The notes beneath the pieces are model-generated. The model made no database searches, had not been told where the DNA came from, and saw nothing but the letters and a program-made list of their open reading frames with translations. From Planctomycetota bacterium (lineage in GTDB: Bacteria > Planctomycetota > Phycisphaerae > Phycisphaerales > UBA1924), in the NCBI GenBank assembly GCA_963204725.1, contig CAUJHH010000058.1, forward strand, positions 124,001-188,000: a stretch of 64,000 bases of DNA, in the 5' to 3' direction. Below are positions 15,817-24,192 of this stretch, piece by piece (position 1 is the first letter of the stretch; every line of letters begins with the position of its first letter). The position numbers and the translations under genes are program-made.

Positions 15817-16372
15817 GTTGGGCTCCGTTGCGGGCTCTGGGGTCGGATGTCGCGAATTGAGGTGCCGGACTTCGCATTCCGGTGGGGTAGATACCCGAAA
15901 GTGTCGCCAACGGCGCAACTCTGGAACCTCCCCACTTGACATGCGAAGAGAAGGCTGTAGGTTATATGGGTCGTCCGGGAACGAAATCCGGTCGACTGGC
16001 TGGCGAGTGGCTCCGGTGCCTTACCGATTTATGCCCTCATTCGCGATCGTTTGATCGCCCCCGTGATACACGCACGGGCCAACACGCAGCCGACATCCCG
16101 TGATCGATGGCACCGGCCTTTGCAATGGCGACGATTGTCGTGCTTGCCCGCCTTGCCCGCGATCGAACGACAGCCCCGAGCCATGATGCGCACGGGCCTT
16201 CGTACAGTTGGACGTTGGGTGTTCGCGTGTCCACCAATCTCGAGCAAGTCTCAGCGGCAGCGGCCAGCGGGTGTTCGATCCCCAGGGCTCGCTTCCGGAT
16301 CGGGTTCAATTCGCGTTCGGGATGTTCCCGGCGTGTGTCCTACGTGCATTCGTTATACGGAGTGTCACAATC
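15817..16372. other. 556-nt intergenic region with a promoter and a long possible leader
   Basis: Between the RidA gene (minus) and the first pseudopilin (plus). It holds a clear TTGACA promoter at its left end and then about 400 nt with no convincing gene. An 89-codon frame (16107-16376) ends in an ATGA overlap with the pseudopilin start, but its composition is not protein-like and it lacks a ribosome site. A structured leader or a small RNA is possible; no known riboswitch motif was recognised. Confidence 0.5.
15936..15963 (+). promoter_or_regulatory. Sigma-70-like promoter reading toward the pseudopilin genes
   Basis: Perfect -35 TTGACA (15936-15941), then 16 nt, then TAGGTT (15958-15963), with TG one base before it and AT-rich TTATAT overlapping just after. 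It lies about 400 nt upstream of the first pseudopilin gene, with no gene between. Confidence 0.6.
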
Positions 16373-17368
16373 ATGAAGCGTCGTGCATTTACCCTCATCG
16401 AGTTGCTGGTGGTCATCGCGATTATCGCGCTGCTCATCGGCATCCTCCTGCCGGCCCTCGGCAAGGCCCGTCAGGCGGCCAATCAGCTCAAGGACTCCAC
16501 GCAGGTGCGTGGCATCATGCAGGGCATGGTGATCTGGGCCCAGAACAACCAGGACGAGTACCCCCTCCCCAGCCGCCTCGACAAGGCCAACAACACGGTG
16601 GCCGACCCCGGCGCGGGCAAGGAAGAGCAGAAGAACATCACCCGCCACCTGATGTCCGTGCTCGTCTACAACTCGTTCATCGCCCCCGAGCTGCTCGTCA
16701 GCCCGGCGGAAGTGAACGGCGACATCAAGGTCTACGACAAGTACAAGTTCGACTCGCCCGAGGCCGCCAAGGCCTCCGACAAGTCGCTGGCCCTCTGGGA
16801 CCCGGCGTTCCGTGGCGTTCCCTATGACGCCGTCATCGCTTCCGGCGAAGCCCTGACCGACCCGGCCGGCTTCTCCTACGCCCACACGCCTCCCTTCGGC
16901 CGCCGCAAGAGCAAGTGGGGCAACACCTTCGTCGCGACCGAGGCCTCCCTCGGCAACCGTGGCCCGATGTTCCAGCTCGACTCCACCGTCGGCTGGAAGC
17001 TCACGACCTCCACGACGACCGACCTGACCTACAAGACCCCCCTGGGCACCAACTCCAACACCCTCCTCATCCACGGCAGCCGCACGAAGTGGGAAGGCAA
17101 CATCGGCTTCAACGACAACCACGTCTCCTTCGAGACCAAGCCCGACCCGGACTCGGTCACCTTCATCTTCACGACGCTCCCGGTCGCCTCTCGTACCCAG
17201 AACGACAACCTGTTCATGAACGAGAAGGACACGGATCGCACGGCCGACGAGAACGCCAACAAGACCATGACGACGAGCTCGATCGACAACACCAACGCCT
17301 ACCTGCGTGCCTACCGCGCAATGACGGTCTCCGGCGTGAACCGCACGCTCGATCCGTTCTACGACTGA
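16373..17368 (+). CDS. Prepilin-like protein with N-terminal methylation/cleavage signal (first tandem copy)
   Basis: Type II secretion/type IV pilus-like pseudopilin, 331 residues. The N-terminus MKRRAFTLIELLVVIAII is a class III signal: positively charged leader, cleavage before Phe, Glu at mature position 5, then a hydrophobic helix to about residue 28 ending in GKARQAA. The rest is soluble and rich in Asn/Thr/Asp, with SNTLLIHGSRTKWEGNIGF and a terminal DPFYD. ACGGAG lies 10 nt before the ATG. The next gene is a paralogue with the same architecture and ending. Both probably depend on a prepilin peptidase and GspE-type ATPase encoded elsewhere; a GspE is at 58 kb. Role in pilus, secretion or sheath is unknown. 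Confidence 0.88.
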   Translation: MKRRAFTLIELLVVIAIIALLIGILLPALGKARQAANQLKDSTQVRGIMQGMVIWAQNNQDEYPLPSRLDKANNTVADPGAGKEEQKNITRHLMSVLVYNSFIAPELLVSPAEVNGDIKVYDKYKFDSPEAAKASDKSLALWDPAFRGVPYDAVIASGEALTDPAGFSYAHTPPFGRRKSKWGNTFVATEASLGNRGPMFQLDSTVGWKLTTSTTTDLTYKTPLGTNSNTLLIHGSRTKWEGNIGFNDNHVSFETKPDPDSVTFIFTTLPVASRTQNDNLFMNEKDTDRTADENANKTMTTSSIDNTNAYLRAYRAMTVSGVNRTLDPFYD

Positions 17369-17405
17369 TCCGCTCGCTCTGTGAGTGGTCTGATCTGATT
17401 TGATC

Positions 17406-17441
17406 GTGGCCGGGCGAGGAATCGTCCGGCCACACTTGTTT
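17406..17441 (+). terminator. Strong hairpin terminator between the tandem pseudopilin genes
   Basis: A 12-bp stem (17406-17417 with 17422-17433, one G-T wobble) closed by a GGAA loop and followed by ACTTGTTT. It lies 38 nt after the first pseudopilin stop, so the two paralogues may be expressed at different levels. The short T-run makes it partly read-through. Confidence 0.75.
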
Positions 17442-17599
17442 GGATCCTTCCGGCCGGCGTGGCGAGATCCGCTGCGTTCTCAGGCATCATCCGGCGGGTC
17501 CGGTGCGAATAGCATGTACACCGGTCGCGCGCGTGCGCATCGGGGTGAATTCGGCGGGCGGGGCATTGACCGGGCAAGAGCCCGAAGGGAGCAGCAACG

Positions 17600-18565
17600 A
17601 TGCGCGTTCGATCCGGATTCACACTGATCGAGCTTCTGGTTGTTATCGCGATCATCGCGATCCTGATCGGGATCCTCATTCCCGCGCTCGGCAAGTCGCG
17701 CCAGTCGGCCCGCCAGCTCCAGGACTCAACTTCCGTCCGGGGCATGGTGCAGGCGCTGCAGACGTGGGCCGCGAACAACGACGGCGACTACCCGCTGCCG
17801 AGCGTGCTCGACCGCAACGACGGGACCGTCACCGCCACGCACCCGCGTGAGAAGGACAACGCGGGGAACATTGTGTCGGTGCTGATCTTCAACAGCCTGT
17901 TCAAGGTCGAGCAGGCGGTCTCCGCCGCCGAGACAAGCTCGCGGATCAGCCGGGCCGAAGGGTACCAGATGGGCACCTCGGACAAGGCCGAGACGCCTTC
18001 GGACGCGCTCTGGGATCCGGGCTTCGCCGGAAACTCAGAAGAGATCGACGGATCGGCCACCGGCGTCGGCAAGGGCCGTCGCGGTCCGAACGGCAACCTC
18101 TCTTTCGGGATCATCCCCCCGTTTGGCGCACGCCTCGATCGCTGGCGGATGGCGACCGATGGTGACAGCGTGCTCGTCGCCAATCGCGGGCCGAAGTACA
18201 ACGGCACGCCGGGGGCGTGGGTGCTCTACGACGACGCGACCAGCAACCGCTCCAACACGCTCCGGATCCACGGCGGCGCGAAGCAGTGGGATGGCAACGT
18301 CGGCATCTCCGACGGGTCCGTCGACTTCCTGACCCGCCCCGATCCGGATCGCTTCGACTTCGTTGACGCGACCGTGGTGGCCTCTCCGAAGACCTGGAAG
18401 GACAACATCTTCAAGAACGAGAAGCAGAGCAGCGAGACCGGCGCGGGCATCGAGGCCAACGCCTACATCGGGTCGAACAACTATGTCAATCCGTTCCACA
18501 ACGTGACCGTCGAGCCGGTCTCGGGTTCCGAGCCGCGCATCAGGATCACGCCCTTCTACGACTGA
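17600..18565 (+). CDS. Prepilin-like protein (second tandem copy)
   Basis: Paralogue of the preceding gene, 321 residues. It begins MRVRSGFTLIELLVVIAII with the same class III signal and helix, ending GKSRQSARQLQDSTSVRGM, which parallels GKARQAANQLKDSTQVRGI in copy one. Shared landmarks follow in the same order: NNDGDYPLPSVLD, ALWDPGF, a PPFG phrase, SNTLRIHGGAKQWDGNVGI, a TRPDPD phrase and a terminal PFYD. GAAGGGAG sits before the ATG. Similarity over the whole length shows tandem duplication followed by divergence. A hairpin terminator separates the two. It ends 13 nt from the convergent DUF4139 gene. Confidence 0.88.
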   Translation: MRVRSGFTLIELLVVIAIIAILIGILIPALGKSRQSARQLQDSTSVRGMVQALQTWAANNDGDYPLPSVLDRNDGTVTATHPREKDNAGNIVSVLIFNSLFKVEQAVSAAETSSRISRAEGYQMGTSDKAETPSDALWDPGFAGNSEEIDGSATGVGKGRRGPNGNLSFGIIPPFGARLDRWRMATDGDSVLVANRGPKYNGTPGAWVLYDDATSNRSNTLRIHGGAKQWDGNVGISDGSVDFLTRPDPDRFDFVDATVVASPKTWKDNIFKNEKQSSETGAGIEANAYIGSNNYVNPFHNVTVEPVSGSEPRIRITPFYD

Positions 18566-18578
18566 TCGGCAGTGAGCA

Positions 18579-20699
18579 TCACTCCACGTTCAGCCCGCGG
18601 ACGTACGCGTTGAACCGTTCCTGCGCCCTGTCGCGATCGGCCAGGGCCGATACCTGCTCCTCGCGCAGCGATTCGAGCGTGGTCTCCTGCTCGTTGAGCT
18701 TCTGGACGTAGCGTGCGTAGAGCTGGCTGTTGCGATCGATCCCGCCCATGTTCTTGCGGATGCGGTCCTGATCCTGCGCGATCTCGGCAGAGGCCGCCAT
18801 CGCGTCGCTGTACCGCTTGTTCGCCTGGGCGACCTGCTCGTTCAGTCGTGCCGCCTCGACGAATGCGTCGATCACGCCCTGCGAGACCTTGCCGTTCTTC
18901 TGGTACCGGACGAGCGTCTCCCGATCGAACGTGGAGAGATCGAACTGCTGGCGGTCGGTTCGATGCTGGACAACCGTGACCCCCGCGGTCTTTCCCGGCT
19001 CGACGGCCAACCGGAATCGGTAGAGCGAATCGGTTGTCTCGTCCGGCTTCTCCGGCGTGACGAGCGTCCACGAATCGTTCCGGGGGTGCTCGACGATGAT
19101 CGTGCGCGAGCGTTCACGGTCCTTGTTGGTGAACGTGTGCGTCGCCTTCTCCTCGCGTTCGTAAGACTGCACGATCAGCCCGTCGACGATCCGGACCCGG
19201 CTCACCTCCGACGTCGAGGCGTTGGTGGTGGAGGCGTCAACCTCGAGATCGACCGCGAAGGAGAGGAGCCGCGTGTCTCCCGCGCCGACGTGCGAGATCG
19301 TGGCGTCGCCCGCGTAGGCCGAGCCGTCGAAGACGGAGATCGGGCCGGGCATGAACTGCAGACTCGTGCTGTTGACGAGCGAGACGCCGAGCATCGGGTG
19401 CTTGTGCCCGTCGGAGACGGTGTAGATCGAGACCCGCTCCCCATCGACCGGCGAGGAGAGGATCGGGAGCATCGCCGACTGGCGGCGTTCGATCGTCACC
19501 GGCGCATCCATGCGGTAGAGGAAGACCTCGCCGGACTCCGCCCCGGATGCCGCTGCCAGGGACTCCCCCTCGAGCATCGCCGAACCGAGCCGTGCCCGGC
19601 GCAGTTCTGAGCCCGCCGCGGCCGGCGCCGATGGGCTCGCACGCTTGGACATCGCGTCCGCGAGATTCATTTCCGGTGAGCGGTCGGCGCTGAGCTGGCT
19701 CAACCGCTCGGTGGAATCCTGGAACGGCGACTGCCCGCCGGCCTCCATGCCCCCCTCGTAGTTCCGTGGAGCGACACCCGCAGCGACGGGTACCGGCAAC
19801 TCCGGGCGCACGACGTACAGGGGCTGGTAGAGGTCCATCGTGAAACTGACGGGCTGGCCCGCAACGAGCGAGAGCCCGACCTGCTGCCAGTCCTCGTCCG
19901 TGTTGTTCTCGACGATGGCCCACCCCTGCATCGTCGGCTTGGAGGCGCTCGCGCTCTCCGGGAGCACCAGCCGGTACGAAGTCTTCCAGACCGGCATCTC
20001 GTGGATATACGCGACAAACACCTCGCGCTGCCCCGTGCCGGCGAACGACATGTCCACGGCCTTGGTGTTGTCGGCCCGATGCTCGGCGAGCGCGGTGAGC
20101 GCCTTGGACAATTCGGAGGCGAGCATCGGATCGAGGATCTCAAGATTCGAGGCGTCGTAGAGCCCGATCGACCGGAGCCCCGACTTTGTCAGCAGGTTGA
20201 CGAAGGGTCTCCTGATCGTGGTTCGATCGATCTGCTCGGACCTCGCTTCGACGCCGACGACCGTGCCCTCAACCGGCCCTTCGGGGGTCGAGAGACGGAC
20301 CGGCGCGCCCCGCATCTGCTCCAGGAGACTCTCAAGAGACGCCGAATCCGAGACATCGATCGCGAAGCTCGACAGTCGGCGCCCGAGGGGTTCTTGCGAG
20401 CCGTAGCGGACCGATCCGACCGAGCCGCCGCCGAGATCGAGCACAACCATCGACTTCAGGATGTCGTTGACCTGCTCGGTCGCGAATCGGAGCTGCACGG
20501 TCGCGTTCCCGTCGACGCGTCCCTCGCGCTCAAAGTAGCCGACGCCCGATCGATAGAGCGTGATGCTGCTGATCGGCAGCGGCTTGTCCTCCTGCTCGGT
20601 GGCGATCGCAAGCGTCGGGCAGCCGATCGACACCGCCGCCGCGATGGCGACGAGGAGCCGGGGCGAAAGGGCGAGGGGGCGGCGTGCGATGAAGGTCAT
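18579..20699 (-). CDS. Secreted DUF4139-type protein
   Basis: A 706-residue exported protein with signal peptide (ALSPRLLVAIAAAVSIGC, cleavage near AIA). The body begins ISSITLYRSGVGYFEREG, an N-terminal beta strand region typical of DUF4139 proteins, and continues with QVNDILKSMVVLDLGGGSVG, YIHEMPVWKTSYRLVLPE, WAIVENNTDEDWQQVGLSLVAGQP and, further on, a DAPVTIERRQSAMLPILSS phrase. The last 120 residues are helical (EAARLNEQVAQANKRYSDA) and probably coiled. CGGAG 7 nt upstream supports the start at 20699. Biochemical function of the family is not known to me. Most likely periplasmic or surface-located. Confidence 0.82.
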   Translation of the reverse strand: MTFIARRPLALSPRLLVAIAAAVSIGCPTLAIATEQEDKPLPISSITLYRSGVGYFEREGRVDGNATVQLRFATEQVNDILKSMVVLDLGGGSVGSVRYGSQEPLGRRLSSFAIDVSDSASLESLLEQMRGAPVRLSTPEGPVEGTVVGVEARSEQIDRTTIRRPFVNLLTKSGLRSIGLYDASNLEILDPMLASELSKALTALAEHRADNTKAVDMSFAGTGQREVFVAYIHEMPVWKTSYRLVLPESASASKPTMQGWAIVENNTDEDWQQVGLSLVAGQPVSFTMDLYQPLYVVRPELPVPVAAGVAPRNYEGGMEAGGQSPFQDSTERLSQLSADRSPEMNLADAMSKRASPSAPAAAGSELRRARLGSAMLEGESLAAASGAESGEVFLYRMDAPVTIERRQSAMLPILSSPVDGERVSIYTVSDGHKHPMLGVSLVNSTSLQFMPGPISVFDGSAYAGDATISHVGAGDTRLLSFAVDLEVDASTTNASTSEVSRVRIVDGLIVQSYEREEKATHTFTNKDRERSRTIIVEHPRNDSWTLVTPEKPDETTDSLYRFRLAVEPGKTAGVTVVQHRTDRQQFDLSTFDRETLVRYQKNGKVSQGVIDAFVEAARLNEQVAQANKRYSDAMAASAEIAQDQDRIRKNMGGIDRNSQLYARYVQKLNEQETTLESLREEQVSALADRDRAQERFNAYVRGLNVE

Positions 20700-20827
20700 G
20701 GGCGGGCTCCGGGGTATGGGTGCGTCGAGCCAGATGCACACACTCTAACCCGCTGCTTGCTCGTCGTGTGGTTTGTGGGCATCGGGAAGATGCCCTGTTG
20801 CGTCGTGGTGACACGACCGATCTCTCG

Positions 20828-20833
20828 TATAGT
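20828..20833 (+). promoter_or_regulatory. -10 box of the YdiJ-like gene
   Basis: TATAGT, 24 nt before the start codon, with a ribosome site between. A GTGACA-like -35 lies only 14 nt upstream, so the -35 is weak or absent. Confidence 0.4.
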
Positions 20834-20857
20834 CTGCGATCCACGGAAGGGTCAGCC

Positions 20858-23800
20858 ATGCAATTGCCGGTGCTCGGCGGTACGCCGGAAGAGAGTCTGA
20901 GCCAGAGCCGGGAGCGAGCCGCATTCGCGAGGGAGCTGGCCAACGCGATCGCCGGCGAGGTTCGTTTCGGGCTGCACGACCGCATGCTCTACGCGACCGA
21001 CGCCTCGCTCTATCAGGTTGAGCCCCTTGGAGTTGTGATCCCGGCGGACGTCGAGGACGCGGCCCGGGCCGCTGCGTTCTGCCTCGCGCGCGGCGTGCCG
21101 GTCCTGCCCCGGGGAGGGGGCACGAGTCTCGCGGGGCAATGCACGAACCGGGCGGTGGTCATCGATGTCTCGCCCAACTGCCGGCGCGTCCTCGCCATCG
21201 ATGCTGAGGCTCGAACCTGTGATGTCGAGCCCGGGATCACGGTTGACGATCTGAACGCGATTCTTCTCCGAGACCGGCTCTTCTTTGCTCCGGATCCTGC
21301 GACCAGCAAGCACGCGAATGTCGGTGGGTGCATCGGGAACAACGCCGCGGGCGCGAGATCGGTCCGCTACGGTCGCACGTCGGAGAATCTGCTCGGAGTG
21401 ACCGCCCTGCTGGGGACGGGCCGGCAGGTGACGCTCTTCGAGGGCGCGGGGCGTCACGATCCGATCGTCGCGGACCTCTGCAGGCGCGTCGCGGCCGTCG
21501 TGTCGGCGCACGCGACCGAGATTCGGGCACGGTTCCCACGGACGATCCGTCGCAACGCCGGGTATGCGCTGGATCTCATGCTCGATCAACTGGAGCGAAG
21601 CGCCGGCGATCCGCTCTCTTTGAACCTGGCGCACCTGCTCTGCGGCAGCGAGGGAACGCTCGCTGTGACGCTCGGTGCCCGCCTGAAGCTGCACCCATTG
21701 CCCAAAGCCAAAGGGCTCGCGACGATCGCCTTTGACTCGGTGGATGCCGCGATCGAGGCGGTGATTCCGATCTTGGGCACGGGCCCGAGTGCGGTGGAGT
21801 TGCTCGACGATACGGTGATCGATCTCGCGCTCGCGAATGCGGAGTACGCCCGCTATGTCGATCTGATGCCGCAGCCAACCGACGGCAAACTGCGGGCGGT
21901 GCTGTACGTCGAGTACTTCGCCGATGGCCCGGATGACCGGGCGTCGCTCGCGCAGGTCAGAGAGAAGTTTGCTCAGCTTCAGAATCGGTTCGGCGCGGAC
22001 GCGATGCGGACCTACACCGAACCAGCGCCCATGCTGAGCGCGTGGAAGCTGCGCAAGGCGGGCGAGCCGCTTCTGCACGGAGTTCCGGGAAGGCGGAAGC
22101 CCGTCACGTTCGTCGAGGACAACGCGGTGCCGCCGGAGCGATTGGGGGAGTTCGTCCGCGAGTTCAGGGGGATCGTGGAGTCGCACGGGACGAAGGCCGC
22201 GTTCTGGGCCCATGCTTCCGTCGGGGTGCTCCATGTGCGCCCTTTCATTGACCTGCGCGATCCCGAGGATCGCGTGGCGATGCAGGCGATCGCGCTCGAG
22301 GTGGCGCAGCTTGCCAGGTCGCTCGGTGGCGTCATGTCCGGCGAGCACGGCGACGGGCGCGTGCGGGGCCCATTGCTTGAGGAGTTCTTCGGCCCGGAGT
22401 TGATGGACGCCTTCCGGGAGATCAAGTCGATCTTCGATCCGAGGGGTCTGCTGAACCCGGGCAACATCGTGGAGCCACGCCCGCTCGGGTCGATCGTCAC
22501 CAATCTGCGGATCGAGCCCGCTCCGAGCGGATCGGAGTCCGAGCGCGGCCGGCGCTGGGAGGGCGGGCCAGCACTGGTGCCGAACGTTGACACCTACTTC
22601 GACTATTCGGATCAGCACGGCTTCGATCATGCGGTGGAGATGTGCAACGGCGCGGGTGTCTGCCGCAAGAAGACCGGAGGCACGATGTGCCCGTCGTACA
22701 TGGGCACTCTCGATGAGCGTCACTCGACGCGTGGGCGCGGGAACGCGCTGCGCCTCGCAATCACCGGGCAACTCGGATCGAGCGGGGGAGCGGCGTGGGA
22801 CGATGCCGAGACGATGAAGACCCTGGACCTATGCCTCTCGTGCAAGGCGTGCAAGACCGAGTGCCCGAGCAACGTCGACATCGCACGATTGAAGGCCGAG
22901 TACACGGCGCAGCGTTTCAAGCGTGACGGCGTGCCGCTCGCGACACAGATCCTGGGTCAGGCACGAGCGCTCGGGCGCCTCGCGTCGTTCACGCCCGGCC
23001 TTGCGAACGCGATCAACAACAGCCCCCCGGGCAGATGGGTGATCAACAAGGTACTTGGGATCGATCCGCGAAGGTCCATTCCAGCATTCAGCGAGCCCAT
23101 GCCGCGGTCGCTGCGGCGCAGCGGCATCCGTGCCATGCGCCAACCCACGGGCAAGCGACCCGCAGTCGCGCTCTTCGGTGATTGCTTCGCCATGTTCAAC
23201 GAACCGGGGATCGGTGTCGCTGCGGGAAGGGTGTTGACCCATCTCGGGTACGAAGTTGTGCTCGCAGACCGAGGCTGCTGCGCGAGGCCCATGATCTCGC
23301 TCGGGATGCTGGAGCAGGCAATCGGCACTGCGGAGAAGACGCTCTCGCGACTACGCCCGCTGATCGATGACCCCAACGTGCGGGCGATTGTAGTCATGGA
23401 GCCTTCATGCCTCTCCGCGTTCAAAGATGACTGGCTGACGCTCAAAATGCGGACGCCACTGGATGTGCGGGAACGGCTCGCGGCCAAGGCGATGCTCATC
23501 GAGGACTTCGTCGAACGCGAGTGGGAGTCGCACCCCCGGCGCCACGAGCCGGATCCGAGTCAAAGAGGTCTTGCGCTCGGACCGGTCATCCTGCACGGGC
23601 ACTGCCATCAAAAGGCCCTCTGGGGGGTGGAGACTTCGTCCCGGCTGCTCACGCGGCTTGTCGGACCCCGGTTGCGAGTGCTCGACAGCGGGTGTTGCGG
23701 CATGGCAGGCGCGTTTGGGTACTCGCCCGAGCGGTACGATCTCTCGATGAAGATCGGCGAATTGTTGCTCCTTCCCGCGGTGCGAGAAGCGGGCGCCGCC

Positions 23801-23917
23801 GGGCAGGTGGTTGCACCGGGCACTTCGTGCCGGCACCAGATCCATGACGGCACGAGCACGCGTGCGCTCCATCCGATCGAGGTCGCCGCTCGGATCATGT
23901 GCTCGCCCGGAGCTTGA
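20858..23917 (+). CDS. FAD-linked oxidase/Fe-S oxidoreductase fusion, YdiJ-like (D-2-hydroxyacid dehydrogenase)
   Basis: Two-part dehydrogenase of 1019 residues, close to the 1018 of E. coli YdiJ. The N-terminal FAD domain of the VAO type shows LPRGGGTSLAGQC and GCIGNNAAGARSVRYGRTS, then a substrate-binding cap with WAHASVGVLHVRPF and MSGEHGDGRVRGP. The C-terminal half has a ferredoxin-like part (GVCRKKTGGTMCPSYMGT and CLSCKACKTECPSNVDIARL) and CCG-type cysteine motifs (DRGCCARPM, LDSGCCGMAGAFG) beside HGHCHQKALWG. It should oxidise a D-2-hydroxyacid such as D-2-hydroxyglutarate or D-lactate and pass electrons to the membrane chain. The exact substrate is inference. GGAAGG precedes the ATG. 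It ends 4 nt from the convergent CDGSH gene. Confidence 0.88.
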   Translation: MQLPVLGGTPEESLSQSRERAAFARELANAIAGEVRFGLHDRMLYATDASLYQVEPLGVVIPADVEDAARAAAFCLARGVPVLPRGGGTSLAGQCTNRAVVIDVSPNCRRVLAIDAEARTCDVEPGITVDDLNAILLRDRLFFAPDPATSKHANVGGCIGNNAAGARSVRYGRTSENLLGVTALLGTGRQVTLFEGAGRHDPIVADLCRRVAAVVSAHATEIRARFPRTIRRNAGYALDLMLDQLERSAGDPLSLNLAHLLCGSEGTLAVTLGARLKLHPLPKAKGLATIAFDSVDAAIEAVIPILGTGPSAVELLDDTVIDLALANAEYARYVDLMPQPTDGKLRAVLYVEYFADGPDDRASLAQVREKFAQLQNRFGADAMRTYTEPAPMLSAWKLRKAGEPLLHGVPGRRKPVTFVEDNAVPPERLGEFVREFRGIVESHGTKAAFWAHASVGVLHVRPFIDLRDPEDRVAMQAIALEVAQLARSLGGVMSGEHGDGRVRGPLLEEFFGPELMDAFREIKSIFDPRGLLNPGNIVEPRPLGSIVTNLRIEPAPSGSESERGRRWEGGPALVPNVDTYFDYSDQHGFDHAVEMCNGAGVCRKKTGGTMCPSYMGTLDERHSTRGRGNALRLAITGQLGSSGGAAWDDAETMKTLDLCLSCKACKTECPSNVDIARLKAEYTAQRFKRDGVPLATQILGQARALGRLASFTPGLANAINNSPPGRWVINKVLGIDPRRSIPAFSEPMPRSLRRSGIRAMRQPTGKRPAVALFGDCFAMFNEPGIGVAAGRVLTHLGYEVVLADRGCCARPMISLGMLEQAIGTAEKTLSRLRPLIDDPNVRAIVVMEPSCLSAFKDDWLTLKMRTPLDVRERLAAKAMLIEDFVEREWESHPRRHEPDPSQRGLALGPVILHGHCHQKALWGVETSSRLLTRLVGPRLRVLDSGCCGMAGAFGYSPERYDLSMKIGELLLLPAVREAGAAGQVVAPGTSCRHQIHDGTSTRALHPIEVAARIMCSPGA

Positions 23918-23921
23918 GTTG

Positions 23922-24164
23922 TCAGGCGGGCGGCGTGTCCGGTCCGAGCGATTCCGCCGATTTGGTCGCCGGGTCGTAGCGGTACAGCACGCCCGGGAGC
24001 TCGTCGCGGCATGCCTTGTGAGACGCGTCGCAGAACGGGAACCTGGAGCTGATGCCGCACGCGCAGATGAATATCGGCTTGGGTCTGCCGCTCTCATCGA
24101 GCGGGAGCGTGGCCGGATCGATCTTGATCGGACCGGTCTGTTCAAAGCGGACAACGCGCGGCAT
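23922..24164 (-). CDS. CDGSH iron-sulfur domain protein
   Basis: Small [2Fe-2S] protein of 80 residues. The cluster motif reads CACGISSRFPFCDASH: three cysteines and one histidine in the C-x-C-x2-S-x3-P-x-C-D-x-S-H pattern of the mitoNEET family. The N-terminus VVRFEQTGPIKIDPATLPLD is typical of small bacterial CDGSH proteins. GAGGAG 5 nt before the ATG fixes the start. Possible roles are electron transfer or cluster delivery. It lies beside an Fe-S dehydrogenase (convergent) and downstream of moxR on the same strand, 28 nt away. Confidence 0.88.
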   Translation of the reverse strand: MPRVVRFEQTGPIKIDPATLPLDESGRPKPIFICACGISSRFPFCDASHKACRDELPGVLYRYDPATKSAESLGPDTPPA

Positions 24165-24192
24165 GCGAACTCCTCGGCAATGACCTGGCGAA

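Noticed and set aside
16107-16376. 89-codon frame ending in ATGA at the first pseudopilin start
   Set aside because: The overlap is suggestive of coupling, but the translated sequence lacks protein-like patterning, has no ribosome site and no recognised relative. Left as untranslated.
20852-22771. 639-codon open frame antisense to the YdiJ-like gene
   Set aside because: Long antisense frames are expected in GC-rich DNA. It has no recognisable domain, and the sense gene has complete Fe-S and FAD motifs.
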